Positions 45,789 through 55,804 of a stretch of DNA of 64,000 nucleotides are shown here, piece by piece. The position numbers and the translations under genes were made by a program. Within the stretch, counting starts at the first letter, position 1; every line of letters starts with the position of its first letter. Origin of the DNA: Omphalotus guepiniiformis (lineage: Eukaryota; Basidiomycota; Agaricomycetes; Agaricales; Omphalotaceae); assembly GCA_028554645.1 (NCBI GenBank), contig JAQOOI010000016.1:1054001-1118000 (forward strand), given 5' to 3'. The notes under the pieces were generated by a model that was given only the letters and a program-made list of their open reading frames with translations, made no database searches and was not told where the DNA came from.

Positions 45789-47266
45789 ATGACAGAAATC
45801 AAAGTAAGTCTGAAATAGTTCTGTGAAGTTGTAGAACTGGCAGATCAGCGCTAGCGCTTGTCAGCTCTTTGGAAGGAAAACGAATGGCTTCATGGGTTTC
45901 GTCCGGACTGTGCTTGAGCAGATAAAAAGCCTTTCGAGGTTCGCTTTCGGACCCAAATACTCTTTCAGCTCCTGGTTTCTCTTGCGCCCCCTCCGACACT
46001 TTTTCTTGCCCCAAATGCCTGCGTTCATGATTCCGGCTGACTCTTGGGGACGCGACTTCTTCTCCCTGCCCACTGGCGACGAACAAGGCCGATCTTGCAA
46101 AATCCCTTAGTACGTACTCTGTATCCGGATAGGGGTTTCTTTTCATTGATCATCTGTCTTGTGTTAGCCCCCGCTACGCCAGCGGCGTTCCCGTTTCGCC
46201 CAACCTGATCTGGAGGCAGGTGCAGCAAGGACCGGTATCTCTCCGCTGCTGGCATGGCTTGCGAGCTAGGACCTGGACCGTTCCTGCCAGCCTCTGGTCT
46301 AGCCCTTACGCTGGAAAATCGTTTGCAGGATGTGCTCTGACTCAAAAGAGGCGTCAATGCACCTATAAAGGTAAGTTAACTGCTCAACACTACCACCTTG
46401 TCTAACTGACCCACTTCCCATAGTATGTTTCAACGACTATTATCTGCCGCCCAACTTCTTGCCACCCAACGTCACGCTGCCTGAGCACACACCTCCGCTT
46501 CCATTGCCTACCTGCCCCAGCTATACTCATTGGGATGACAGCCTTCCTCCTCTCCCTCCCCAGGCCCAGCTTAGCGACAAAAAATACAAGAGTAAGGGCC
46601 TTCATACTACTGTTTTTCCCTCACTCACTGCTTGCAGAACTCATCAAATTCTTCGCTGATTGCCCGGGTGTATCAGTCAACCGCTTCGGAGAGATTTCGT
46701 TCATTCCCTCCGGTACGATTCTACCAGGATGCTTGGCACAGTACTCACTTTGTTAGCAGGAGATGACAACGCGGCTGGTAGCACCACAAGTAAGCCTGAG
46801 GTTGCGTTACCTCCTGATGTTCGCAAGGGATCCTCCAGCGAGCTCCACTATGACTCCACAGGGCGTTTCTATTACTTCGGTAAGCTCCAATAATAATTAC
46901 AGTAAATTTGCTTGAGCTTGATACATCTACCTACTACAGACGACGATGAAGGTGACGAGGTCAAACCTTTGAAGAAAGAATCGACCCCGGTCGGTGCTAC
47001 TATTTATTTTTCCTTGCACCTTCAGTTAACATTTGGATGACCAGTCGGAAATACAGCTATGAACCCCATCGACTTGACTAAGGATGACTGCCACTCTTTC
47101 TCAACTGCTTCCTCTCCCAACGGTAAGCCCTCATAGCTTCATTTGCAGCCCTACCACTCACCTGTTACTATTAGAGATTATACCTGGCCCTCTCCGTCTG
47201 TGTCGTACCTGCGACCTATTGGACACCGGTGTGAACCACGTTTGCGACCTTACCATAGAGGTGTAG
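45789..47266 (+). CDS. MuF novel gene: multi-exon Cys/Pro-rich protein with SIM-like motif
   Basis: Function unknown. The ATG at 45789 opens a five-codon exon (MTEIK). Introns with GT-AG ends follow, including 45804 to about 45863, about 46108-46170, 46371-46423, 46592-46639, 46714-46761, 46880-46939 and two more near 47000 and 47130. The joined frame is open to TAG at 47264-47266. It encodes about 370 residues: a hydrophobic/basic N-terminal part, PRYASGVPVSPNLIW, a Cys/Trp region, KRRQCTYK, a Pro-rich stretch (HTPPLPLPTCPSY), acidic DDDEGDEV, a IDLTKDD motif resembling a SUMO-interaction motif, and a final CRTCDLL…C. It is convergent with the dioxygenase-like gene (166 bases between stops) and is the only undamaged MuF gene. 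Confidence 0.55.
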
Positions 47267-47432
47267 AGAAAGTAGTACTGAATTTTTAGCTCCAGTTTTA
47301 ATTCACTCTCGTTGCTCAAGAAGTTCGCGTTACCTGTATCAATTGTAAATCCAGTCTCTAGTCTTGCACCGCTTGCAAGTTCCTATGTGTAAAGTAGAAA
47401 TAAATTGCCAATCAGAAATGTTTACAACCAAT

Positions 47433-49136
47433 CTACAGGGACGCTTCAGTCTGGGTAGTCACTAGCTCATCAAGTAGAGAGAAATTTTGAACTCGGCGCA
47501 AGTGCGCATCCTCTTTCCTGGTCTGTGCTTCCTCCCACTTCTTAGGATCTACTTTGTATAGTTCTTTTTCAGTCAAACAGCCATTTTCCACCCAGCGAAA
47601 GATGGCGCCAGCTGCGTATTGTGTAAACGAGATGTGTTGGTCACCTGAAAAGACCTGTGAGCCTCAGTCATGTACAAAATAAAACGCCTCATACCGGGAG
47701 CAATTCACGTGTTTGAATGGGTAACGATGGCGGAAGGAATAAGAACGGTACTTCCAGGTGGGAAGTCCACAACTAGCTTCCACTCCCACAATATGAGCTG
47801 GGCACTCTTCTTGGGATCAAAGTGACCTAGCGCCGTGATAGCGCAAAGCCCAAAAGCCCAGTTCATGGAGTCGCAGTGCTTGAACGAACGAACAGCAAGG
47901 CCAAAATTGAAGGCTGCTGCTGTAAAGACAACGCCTGGAAAATTGGGAGGGGGGAGTTCAGGCCGGGCCTGATACATAGCTGCCACAGTCTTTTGATACA
48001 CGGAGAAGACCCTTGGCGCCCATTTTTTCAACACCGCTAGTGAAACAATAAGATTGGGCCAAACAGGAAGAAGGGGTGAAGTAACTGACAATTTTGGTAA
48101 CGAGCCATCCACTTGATGGGGGTATACTTCACTAGGCGGTCCAACACTTCGTCCATCCCCTTGTTCTTGAGAACCACAGGGCGTTTGTTGCCCATACCCA
48201 TGGAAACACCCCGGTTGAAAGCCGGAAAAGCGCCACGGTTGTGAGGAATCGAAGCCTTTTCACCAAGGCCTGCTGCTTGACCCTCGCGGGTCATGATATG
48301 AAAAGCTTCTTCCATTGCAGCGTCATAACTGGGGTCTCGCGGCTTCCCTACGAATCCTCCAACAATTCGTTTCTTAGAGTTGACAATAGGGATAGGAACG
48401 CTGCCAAACTCCTTTAGAAAATTATCTAGAGACAGTGGAGAAAGGATCTTACGCTCCCTCCCATACCACATGGCGGAAACCTTGCTCTACTAACTCCGCG
48501 GCAGTCCATTCGTGCTGCCGATCCTGCTCTTCACCTAGCTCAGCCTTAGTGCCCCGCTTGCCTGTGTGGGCGCCATAAGCTGCACCCAGCTTCTCTGCGT
48601 CAATGGACAACACGACAGGCGGCGCTGCACGCTCGTATAGCGCTTGAAGTGAATCCTGGGTTGGTTCTGGCAAAACGTCCTGGTCCAGCCTAGCGTGTTT
48701 GGTTTCCTTCCGACCCTCCTGACGGGCCCAGCGACGCTTCGCATGTCGATTAGGGATGACGGCGTGCTCTTCTGACGACGGACGCAAGCCATTAGCGCCA
48801 GATTGCAGTGTAACCCTACCATTGGGGGCTAAATCGGCCCTGCCAGTTGGAGGGGAGTTTGTAGGCTGGTGGGGGTACCCTTCTGCAGCCGTCGAATTGC
48901 TATCCAGGCCAACGCCCTCCCCAAGATCCTCCTGTAAAGAGATTTCAGGGGCGGTAGATAGGGCGTCGCTGATTAGCTCGGAAAAATCGAACGCAACAGG
49001 TGGAAACAGTGGTGATACGGGGGTTGCGGGAGTGGAGGGAGATGTAGAGCCTCGTTTAGCCTGCTACTTGCACGAATAAGCAAAACCAAGAAGTACCCGA
49101 AAAAGAAATGCGTACCGAGCGTAAGAAATACCTCAT
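47433..49136 (-). pseudogene. TET/JBP-like 2-oxoglutarate/Fe(II) dioxygenase-fold gene, broken
   Basis: ATG at 49136 (MR), an intron to 49054, then a long low-complexity N-terminal exon. The C-terminal part carries a double-stranded beta-helix signature: KHCDSMN (47863-47886) gives the HxD iron ligands. A segment DFPPGSTVLIPSAIVTHSN (ends about 47710) gives the distal histidine, and SFTQYAAGAIFRW follows. Fungal TET/JBP proteins oxidise 5-methylcytosine or thymine in DNA and are known to travel with KDZ transposons. Damage: a 4-base tandem duplication near 48452-48465 shifts the frame, TGA at 47705-47707 stands two residues after THSN, and the 2-oxoglutarate-binding arginine expected before ISFTQ reads histidine (CGC to CAC). 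The family assignment is by motif memory; another cupin-fold family is possible. Confidence 0.55.
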
Positions 49137-50793
49137 TCCGGAGCCTTTCTTGTCTGCCAGGGGATAATAGCAACGAGGACCAACGAGGGCAATGAGAAAA
49201 CGCGTCAAGACCAGCTGCAAGCTCAGTTGGACCCCACCGGGAGGTTAAGTCCGCTAACCTGATCGCACAGAGGCCGTAACGCGTGAATCACACCGGTATT
49301 TGTTGGTACACTGAGGGGGTGGGATGATGAAAGGCCGCAGGTTGGTGGCAGGTTGGTGGTAGTAGCCAAAATAACTATAGGAACCTGAGAGATTGTTTGG
49401 ACAGGCCCGGCGCCAAAAACTCAGTTGGACCCCACTGGGAAGTTAAGTCCGTGACCTGAGTAGATGGCAAGATTCGTTGGCAGAGGAGGGGGAGCTTGTT
49501 GGCAGAGGAGGGGGAGCGAATCTCGAAGGGCCGGAAGGCGAGCGATGGTGGTAAACGAGAGAAACGTGTTCCTTATGTAAAGGGTTACGACGAGTTTGTT
49601 GCCAAGGGCCATTGTCCTGAGTCTGGGCCACCCGGAGCCCTTGTTAGCCGCTGGGTATCGCTGGTTGGGCTCCTTGAACCACTGATACCATTTGCTAGCA
49701 GTCTTCGAGAGCACATCACAATTAGAACAAAGATCCAAAACCAGGGGTGTATAGTCGCTTCTTCACCAACCTCGACGGAGCTGTAAACTGAGGCCGGGGA
49801 TTAATACCAAGTTAGCACGATTATGAGGAGGGAGGGGAGAGGGGAGGAACTGACCTCAAAATTGAGCAAAGTATATGTCCGTCAACGTTGGGAACATTTG
49901 GCCGAGTAGGCACAACTTGGGCCAGCTGTAAGTCAACGTTTCATTCACAGGTAAAATGAAAATGTACAAACTCAACTCACCTCAACGTCTACAGGAATAT
50001 ACCGACGCGGGATACACAAAGGTATAACCACAGCAAGAATCCCAAGCAACACTATTTTCGCCCAAAGAACCTCACCCTCACATAGCCAAAGGTACCTTAT
50101 TGAAGGTCATCAAAGGATATATGCCACGGTATCCGTAGATTGCGAACACGACAAAAGGGAAGCATTTAGATGTCTTGTGAATATTGTATTCCAACAAGGT
50201 TCTCCCGCAACGATTGCAGAGATGGAAAGGAAGATGGTGTATGCCTGTTGGATATGGATATGGGTATGAGATACGTTGGAAATGGGAAATAGCAATGATT
50301 GATGCCGAATGAAGGGTGATGCAGAAGGAGGATACAAGTAGCTTGCAAAGGTAGGGGGGAATTGTAGAGAAGTGAAGGTGACAGCGAGAAGGTGATTAGT
50401 TGTTAGGGAAAGTGAACGAAGACGAGATGGAGGCAAGAAACATGTAAACCCGACTATAGTGTGTATATCCGCTGTGAATAGATTCTAGGTACAGGAATTA
50501 ACGTCCTTAAGGGAACTCGTGGGTGGGACTCACGCGGTATTGCCCTCCAAGTACTTAGCTTGTTTCTTACCCGATGAAGGGAGAAATTCCGTAGCGACTT
50601 GGGACGTTATGCTCAACAAGTTTCGGACGAACGTAGTACGAGTGAACACGTTTCTAAGAGTAGAGTCCCATTAAGCCTGTTTATTGTACCAAAAAAGCTA
50701 ATGTACATGGCCAATCTATCACTTGAAAAGGAGGGTAAGTAGGGAGACAAGGAGGACAAAATTGAACCTACGTTGATTCTACTCGCGGAGGTT
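49137..50793. other. MuF spacer without genes, with short repeats
   Basis: No coding signal is convincing on either strand. It holds a dispersed 35-bp repeat (49222 and 49420), a 20-bp tandem repeat (49476 and 49498), and probably the dioxygenase-like promoter at its left end. Confidence 0.45.
49222..49456 (+). repeat. paired 35-bp direct repeats 198 bp apart
   Basis: Both copies start CTCAGTTGGACCCCAC and end TTAAGTCCG with two internal C/T or G/A differences; the second is followed by a 20-bp doublet (GTTGGCAGAGGAGG…). They may be subterminal or regulatory repeats of MuF. Confidence 0.7.
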
Positions 50794-53700
50794 CTAGAGA
50801 AGGTGGCTATGGGAAGTATGGCGCTTTTGGCGCTGTTCAGGCGACGGCGGTTGGAGAATGGGCCTTATCGTGGTAGCTTTCTGCTGCGAAATCGATTGGG
50901 AAGTACTGACATCAGGTGTAGTAGAGGGAACTGGCGTAGGATTCAGAAGAGCGGTGATGGCCATACGGGTGCTTGATGGAGTTGGACTGCGAAGTGTGAG
51001 CTCGGAAAGAGTCTGAACAGTGGAGATTAGAACTTGGTTAAACTCCTCCAATTCAGCGTCCATTTCGAGCGATTTCAGTTCTGAAAGTGAATTTACCACC
51101 CCGTGAAGGCGGGGAAGTAAGCTGGATACTTCGTGTTTAATCCTGTTCTTGACTTGTTGCGCTATTGCGAGCTCTTGTCCCCCGGTCAGATCAGCCTATT
51201 GTTTCCAGCTGGTTAACCTCGTTATTTAGCAGAGCATATAAGAAGCTTACGGTTGAGGATTGGTCCATGCAAAGGGCTTTCAGCTGCTCCTGTTCCATTT
51301 TGGAATCAGAGTCAACGGTGGTGTCCTCAATTGCAGGGTCTTCTGACAGTTCGTCGTCTTCAGGTCCTCCTAGAGTAGTGGGATCCGTACCAATTGCTTG
51401 AACAAGCGTCCAGTCCACATGTGGTTTGTTGGAAAGAGAGGCGCCACCAGTAGAGTCCTCAGCTGTTGGATGAACGGGACGACTCTCCTGGGGACAGGAT
51501 GGATAGATAAAAGGGTGGTTTTCACCTCTCGAGACAGCTCCATCTATATACACCCTCATTGCCTGTAGGTGTTTACAAGCCCCTCCGTTTCTTTGAAAAT
51601 CTTGGCACTGACAAGATGCTGCACCATTTCGGTTCATATAGAGACGGTAAATGGTATTGTTGGCTTTCGATGAAATACAGGTGGCTTGGTAGCTATTGGC
51701 ATCGGGCCTGGCAGAGGAAACTACAATGCGCTGTAGGTCGACGATTTGTTTCGCATGGAAGTCTCGAGATTCATCTACTGTCCACCAGCACATGGGAGGG
51801 CTATTCAGTGCTTCCCGTCGCTCTCGAAGTGTTTGTTGGTGTGCCTCAACCAGATTGTTTCCTCCGGCGTGATTGCGAAAGCGGTCAACCAGCCACTCCA
51901 AATAATTCTTGCAGATCTGGTACTGATGGTAGATACTGGGCATGACTTGAGTAGTTAAGATCAAGATAAGGAAGTCGAATCAAAGTCGATGACCAGAGTG
52001 TAACCAGGAAGCCAAATGCTTGCGCTTCAGAACGGCATTAAACGATTCCAAGTGGTTTGTAGTGGGAATGACTTCCTCGACTGGAATGCCAATACGAGCC
52101 GCTGCTCCTATGCGCCCCAATTCAGACCAACTTCTCCACATAACCGGTGACATCCAGTCCGCATTGAGATAGGTGAGGTGCGAGATACCTGCTTGAGCAG
52201 CTAACTTCGCTGCAGGGCCTATATTTGAAATGTTCAGGAAATAGGAATTGAGTTGCTGTACAAGTTCAACAGCGGCTGAATGCTCCGTTGTCGATATTAA
52301 CCTGAGGATGAAGGTGTAAGAAAGCTGCTTAAAATGACGAAAGAACTATCACCCGTACTGAGTTTCAAGCCCTTGAAGAAGTCCGCGGGTATGATCTTTC
52401 CAGAAATTGGCCTGGGATGCGAGCTTTCCTGATCCTAAAGCCTTCTTACGATGGTTTGTCCAGCATTGGCGTAGATGAAACTTGCATAAAAGAAGCAAGA
52501 TATCACTCCAGACTGCTAGCAAAGCCCCTCGTTCCTTCGTGTCTGTATCAGTGATAGCAGAGTAAGGGGTAAAGGGCTCGGCTGCATTTACTGTCCTGGG
52601 GCGATGTTGGCCTAAATGTCGCTTCCAGGACGACAGCAGTTTGGTCAGTATTTCAGTATTGTATCCAGCGTGAGTAGCCCGGGTTCCTGTTGGGGCAGAG
52701 AACAAGAAAAGAGCAACCGGAAGCCCTTTTTTCTCCTCATCAATTGTCAATGCTATAAAGAGCAAAAGACGGGTGCTGCAGACTCCGAATGTACCGTCAA
52801 GAACCAGCTGTGAATGATGAGCATACTTCCAAGCCATTGCATCCATCTCGGGTGTAGAGATGCAGATCTCAAAGCGATCTTCAGCCTGAGCGCGCGCTGA
52901 ATAGTGAAATACAGCGCGATAGACCTGCGGATTGAAACTGGGTGACCCAGGTCTCAACCAATCATCTACGTTGTACTGAGGTGGTACCCGGACATTGACA
53001 CCTAGTTTTTGACTGAACTTCCGGTATAGAGTGCTGTTATCAGTTGGGAGAATGTTGTACCGTACATTTGCAGTCTTCAGGTCTATCTCATGCATGCCTT
53101 TGTATTTGCGTTCCGCTATCATACGCCGATTTTGATCTTGAATAGCACGTAGACTATGAGAAGGGTCTTAACTCCAAGGTGATGGTAAAAAAGGCGAGGG
53201 AAATAACAAACCTAGCTCCGTGTTCTAGCTGTTCAATCGCAACAACATACACATGATCGTGCAAGGGAACCCGGGGGATACGTTCCATTATCGCTTCTTC
53301 GCATTGCTTGTTGTGCTCAAAGACACCCGAGATACGGCTGATGCGACCACTAGTTTGCTCTTCCCAGACTTCAGTGTGCGCAAGACACTCTGTGAATGGA
53401 TAGGGAACATGACGTTCCCACTGCATCTTGGTCAAGCCCTGCTGTGGATATACTTTCCTCTGATTTTCAAGACGTTGCTGTCGAGAATGTGGGTCATAGC
53501 CGCAGCAACTAGACACAATGCAGTAAGTATGGTATTCAGCTCAAGATAGTGCCCTTACCATTGATATAAAGTACACCTTCGTTGTTCCTGATTGTTATCC
53601 TCACCCAGTGCTTGCCAGGAGGTAGACCATTGCTTGACCCATCGACTTTCTAGTGCTTCTCGAGAAGGCCTGTCAAGGCTCAATTCCGCCAACTTTAAAT

Positions 53701-54222
53701 GAGCTTCCCTCTGCTCATCAACACCGTACTTATGCTTAACGTGCTTCATAGACCCGTATATCTGCTGAATACTTTCCCGTTGGGCCTGATTAAGATGCAG
53801 CTGACGGATAATAGTCTGAAAGATGGTGTTAGCAAGTCTATTATCGCCTGTGCCTTGAACCGATGGCTACGCAAAATACAAACTTTCTCTCCTGTCTTCG
53901 AGGGACAAAGAGGCGGAAGTGATTCCGCTGCTTCCCGTAAGCTGGACACCAATATTCCCAGTGCATGAGGGGGGTTTCCGTACGGAGGGCGGAGAGGCGG
54001 CAAAGATTCAACCGTGTCCCGCAAGCTGAAAGCTGATATATTGGGCACAGATGGTTGACTTTCCTCCTGTGTACTCATAGGAAACGACTAGAACATTTCA
54101 ATAAAATTCTTTATTGGCGGGGTTTTCGTTCTTACCCTACTACGCAACGGTACTAAAGGTGGGAGACTCTGTCCTGCTTCAACCCATGAGATGTGTGAAT
54201 CCTTCGCACCAACGGAGTCCAT
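50794..54222 (-). pseudogene. MULE transposase (WRKY/GCM-type finger, DDE, SWIM), one stop
   Basis: It excises and inserts the element by binding the TIRs. The proposed start is at 54222, with short introns. N-terminal region: three SLPPL-containing repeats, then a CCCGYDPH…C…H-N-K-Q-C zinc finger (53520-53310). The DDE catalytic triad is complete: VLDGTFGVC (about 52790), ITDTDTKE (about 52545) and NHLESFN (about 52045). A SWIM zinc finger SCQCQDFQRNGGACKH lies at 51563-51625. The C-terminal acidic tail runs through an intron near 51190-51245 to TAG at 50794. The only defect I see is TGA at 51980-51982 (arginine expected), so inactivation was recent and could be a single C-to-T change. Confidence 0.85.
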
Positions 54223-54921
54223 CTTGTAACTCTGTTCGCGAAAGGTAAGACCAAAGAAACTTGTTTCTACGAGATTTCAAAGAAAGACTTACCGCTGCTG
54301 GAAATACCCGACAAGTTTGGTTCTAGTCCCCAGTTGGAAATGGATTGAACGGTTTCGAAGTCGGAGGTCTGGGTTGATATCAGCGGGATGATGGGATACA
54401 AGTAAATTTCCTTCTTTATTGTTCGGTTTGTGAAGCGTCAGGTCTGTACCAGTCTATTGAAGCTTCTCCGGGACTCCTGGTACTCGTTAACCACTGCGTA
54501 TAGGTCTTGAATATCCATCTCAAGCGAACATCCGGTCTGTGATGTGATATAAAGCCTTGTCACCGAAGATATCAAGCGAGAAGCTAGGTACATTTGGTCT
54601 GGTACGTCGGTCACCTGGGATCTTCGCTCCGCTGAATACAGCCTGAATACAGCTATCTAGGTCGTCTTCTTGACAAGAAGGAACCGTTCTTCACAGGATA
54701 TATCTCGGGCCCGACACTGTCCGACGTCTTTGTAAATGGCTGACAGGGAGGTACAGCGAAGATTTTTAGGGAAGCAAACGTGTTCCAAAAACGGAAAGAG
54801 GCGCTGGAAGGCAGGCGGGCAGAAGAGGGCGGGGGAGTTCAATCGTTCTGCTGTCGTTCTGTATCCATTGCCGCCGGCAACGCCCGTTTTGGTTCGTATC
54901 GTATTTCCAGATCGTCTTCGC

Positions 54922-54953
54922 CTGACTAATGCTGACGAAGATTTGGGGCAACC
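54922..54953 (-). repeat. MuF right terminal inverted repeat
   Basis: 32 bp, inverted partner of 45546-45577 with one mismatch (A for T). Confidence 0.9.
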
Positions 54954-54963
54954 ACGACACCCT

Positions 54964-55804
54964 ACGACGGGATGCTTACATAAACCGCGTTGGCGGGGAT
55001 TTTGAACATGTAACTGGCAGGCTCGACAATTTCCGAAACATTAATGTACAGTACACACAACTCTCAGGCATCACAAATCTGATGATTAAGAGAAATTGTC
55101 GGGACAAATCAGTCTATTTACCATTCAAACTAAGCTTCCACTTCAAGGTACTCCTACTTGAAACTTATCAAACTGTCATCTTTGTCCCGACGTCTGTACA
55201 TCTAAATGTAAAATACATTTCCACATGATGCCGAATGTCAAAAATGAGGATACGAAGTAACTGTCGAGCCCCGTACTTCTGGTTGAGGAAAACCTTTGCC
55301 AAATAAGATCAAACTGGCCGCTGATTAACCGAGACTTGCCCACCACCACAAGCGGCCAGCAAATTGCGAATTTGCTGATGGGTCGAAGACCTGTTGTAAT
55401 TCGTCACTAGAGAACAAACAGCCTGAGCACAAGTAAGCAAGTACAATGATTCTCTCAAATCAGTGTCCGCTCTTGACGATGAATCATAGTATTCCCGGAT
55501 GATATTCGAAGTGCGTATGTGTGTGGGGTACGAAAGCAATACACCCTTGTCAGTGGAATCGTAATCCTCCCGTCAAGTTCTGACGAATCCAAAAGGGTGT
55601 TACGTTACATGTATTGTATCTTCCATATTCCCTGCCCCAGTGAGAGAAAGCAACACCTGCGACGTCGTTTTGAATTACTGCGCTACGTCTTGCTTGCGAG
55701 GACTTGCAGGCTAAAGTGTAAGGTGGTTCAACACATTGTGATATTGAAAAGTAATAATTTCACCTATCCCATATACCATAGTCACAGATATTACAACCCG
55801 ACAA
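54964..55804. other. intergenic, nothing recognised
   Basis: Boundary between the transposon nest and the gene-dense host region. I see no ORF with a family match, no repeat pair and no RNA gene. It probably contains the terminator of the NOL8-like gene at its right end. Confidence 0.4.

Larger units (their letters stand above)
45537..54963. mobile_element. MuF: Mutator-like element with TET/JBP-like and novel cargo genes
   Basis: Terminal inverted repeats 45546-45577 and 54922-54953 match at 31 of 32 bases. The 8-bp direct repeat ACGACGGG lies 9-10 bases outside them (45529-45536 and 54964-54971) and is the likely target duplication; MULEs usually duplicate 8-11 bp. The few bases between repeat and TIR match poorly, so the exact ends are uncertain. 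Content: a plus-strand intact novel gene, a minus-strand dioxygenase-like pseudogene, about 1.6 kb of repeat-bearing spacer, and a minus-strand MULE transposase. Total about 9.4 kb. Confidence 0.75.

Noticed and set aside
45799..46357. Overlapping minus-strand open frames at the MuF left end
   Set aside because: The plus-strand gene explains the region with consistent exon phases; the minus frames lack any family pattern.
4439..51982. TGA read as arginine (alternative genetic code or programmed readthrough)
   Set aside because: Epsin and eIF3L, intact host genes in the same window, end at TGA, and element gag genes are open without it. The CpG context and LTR differences explain the TGA codons better as mutations.
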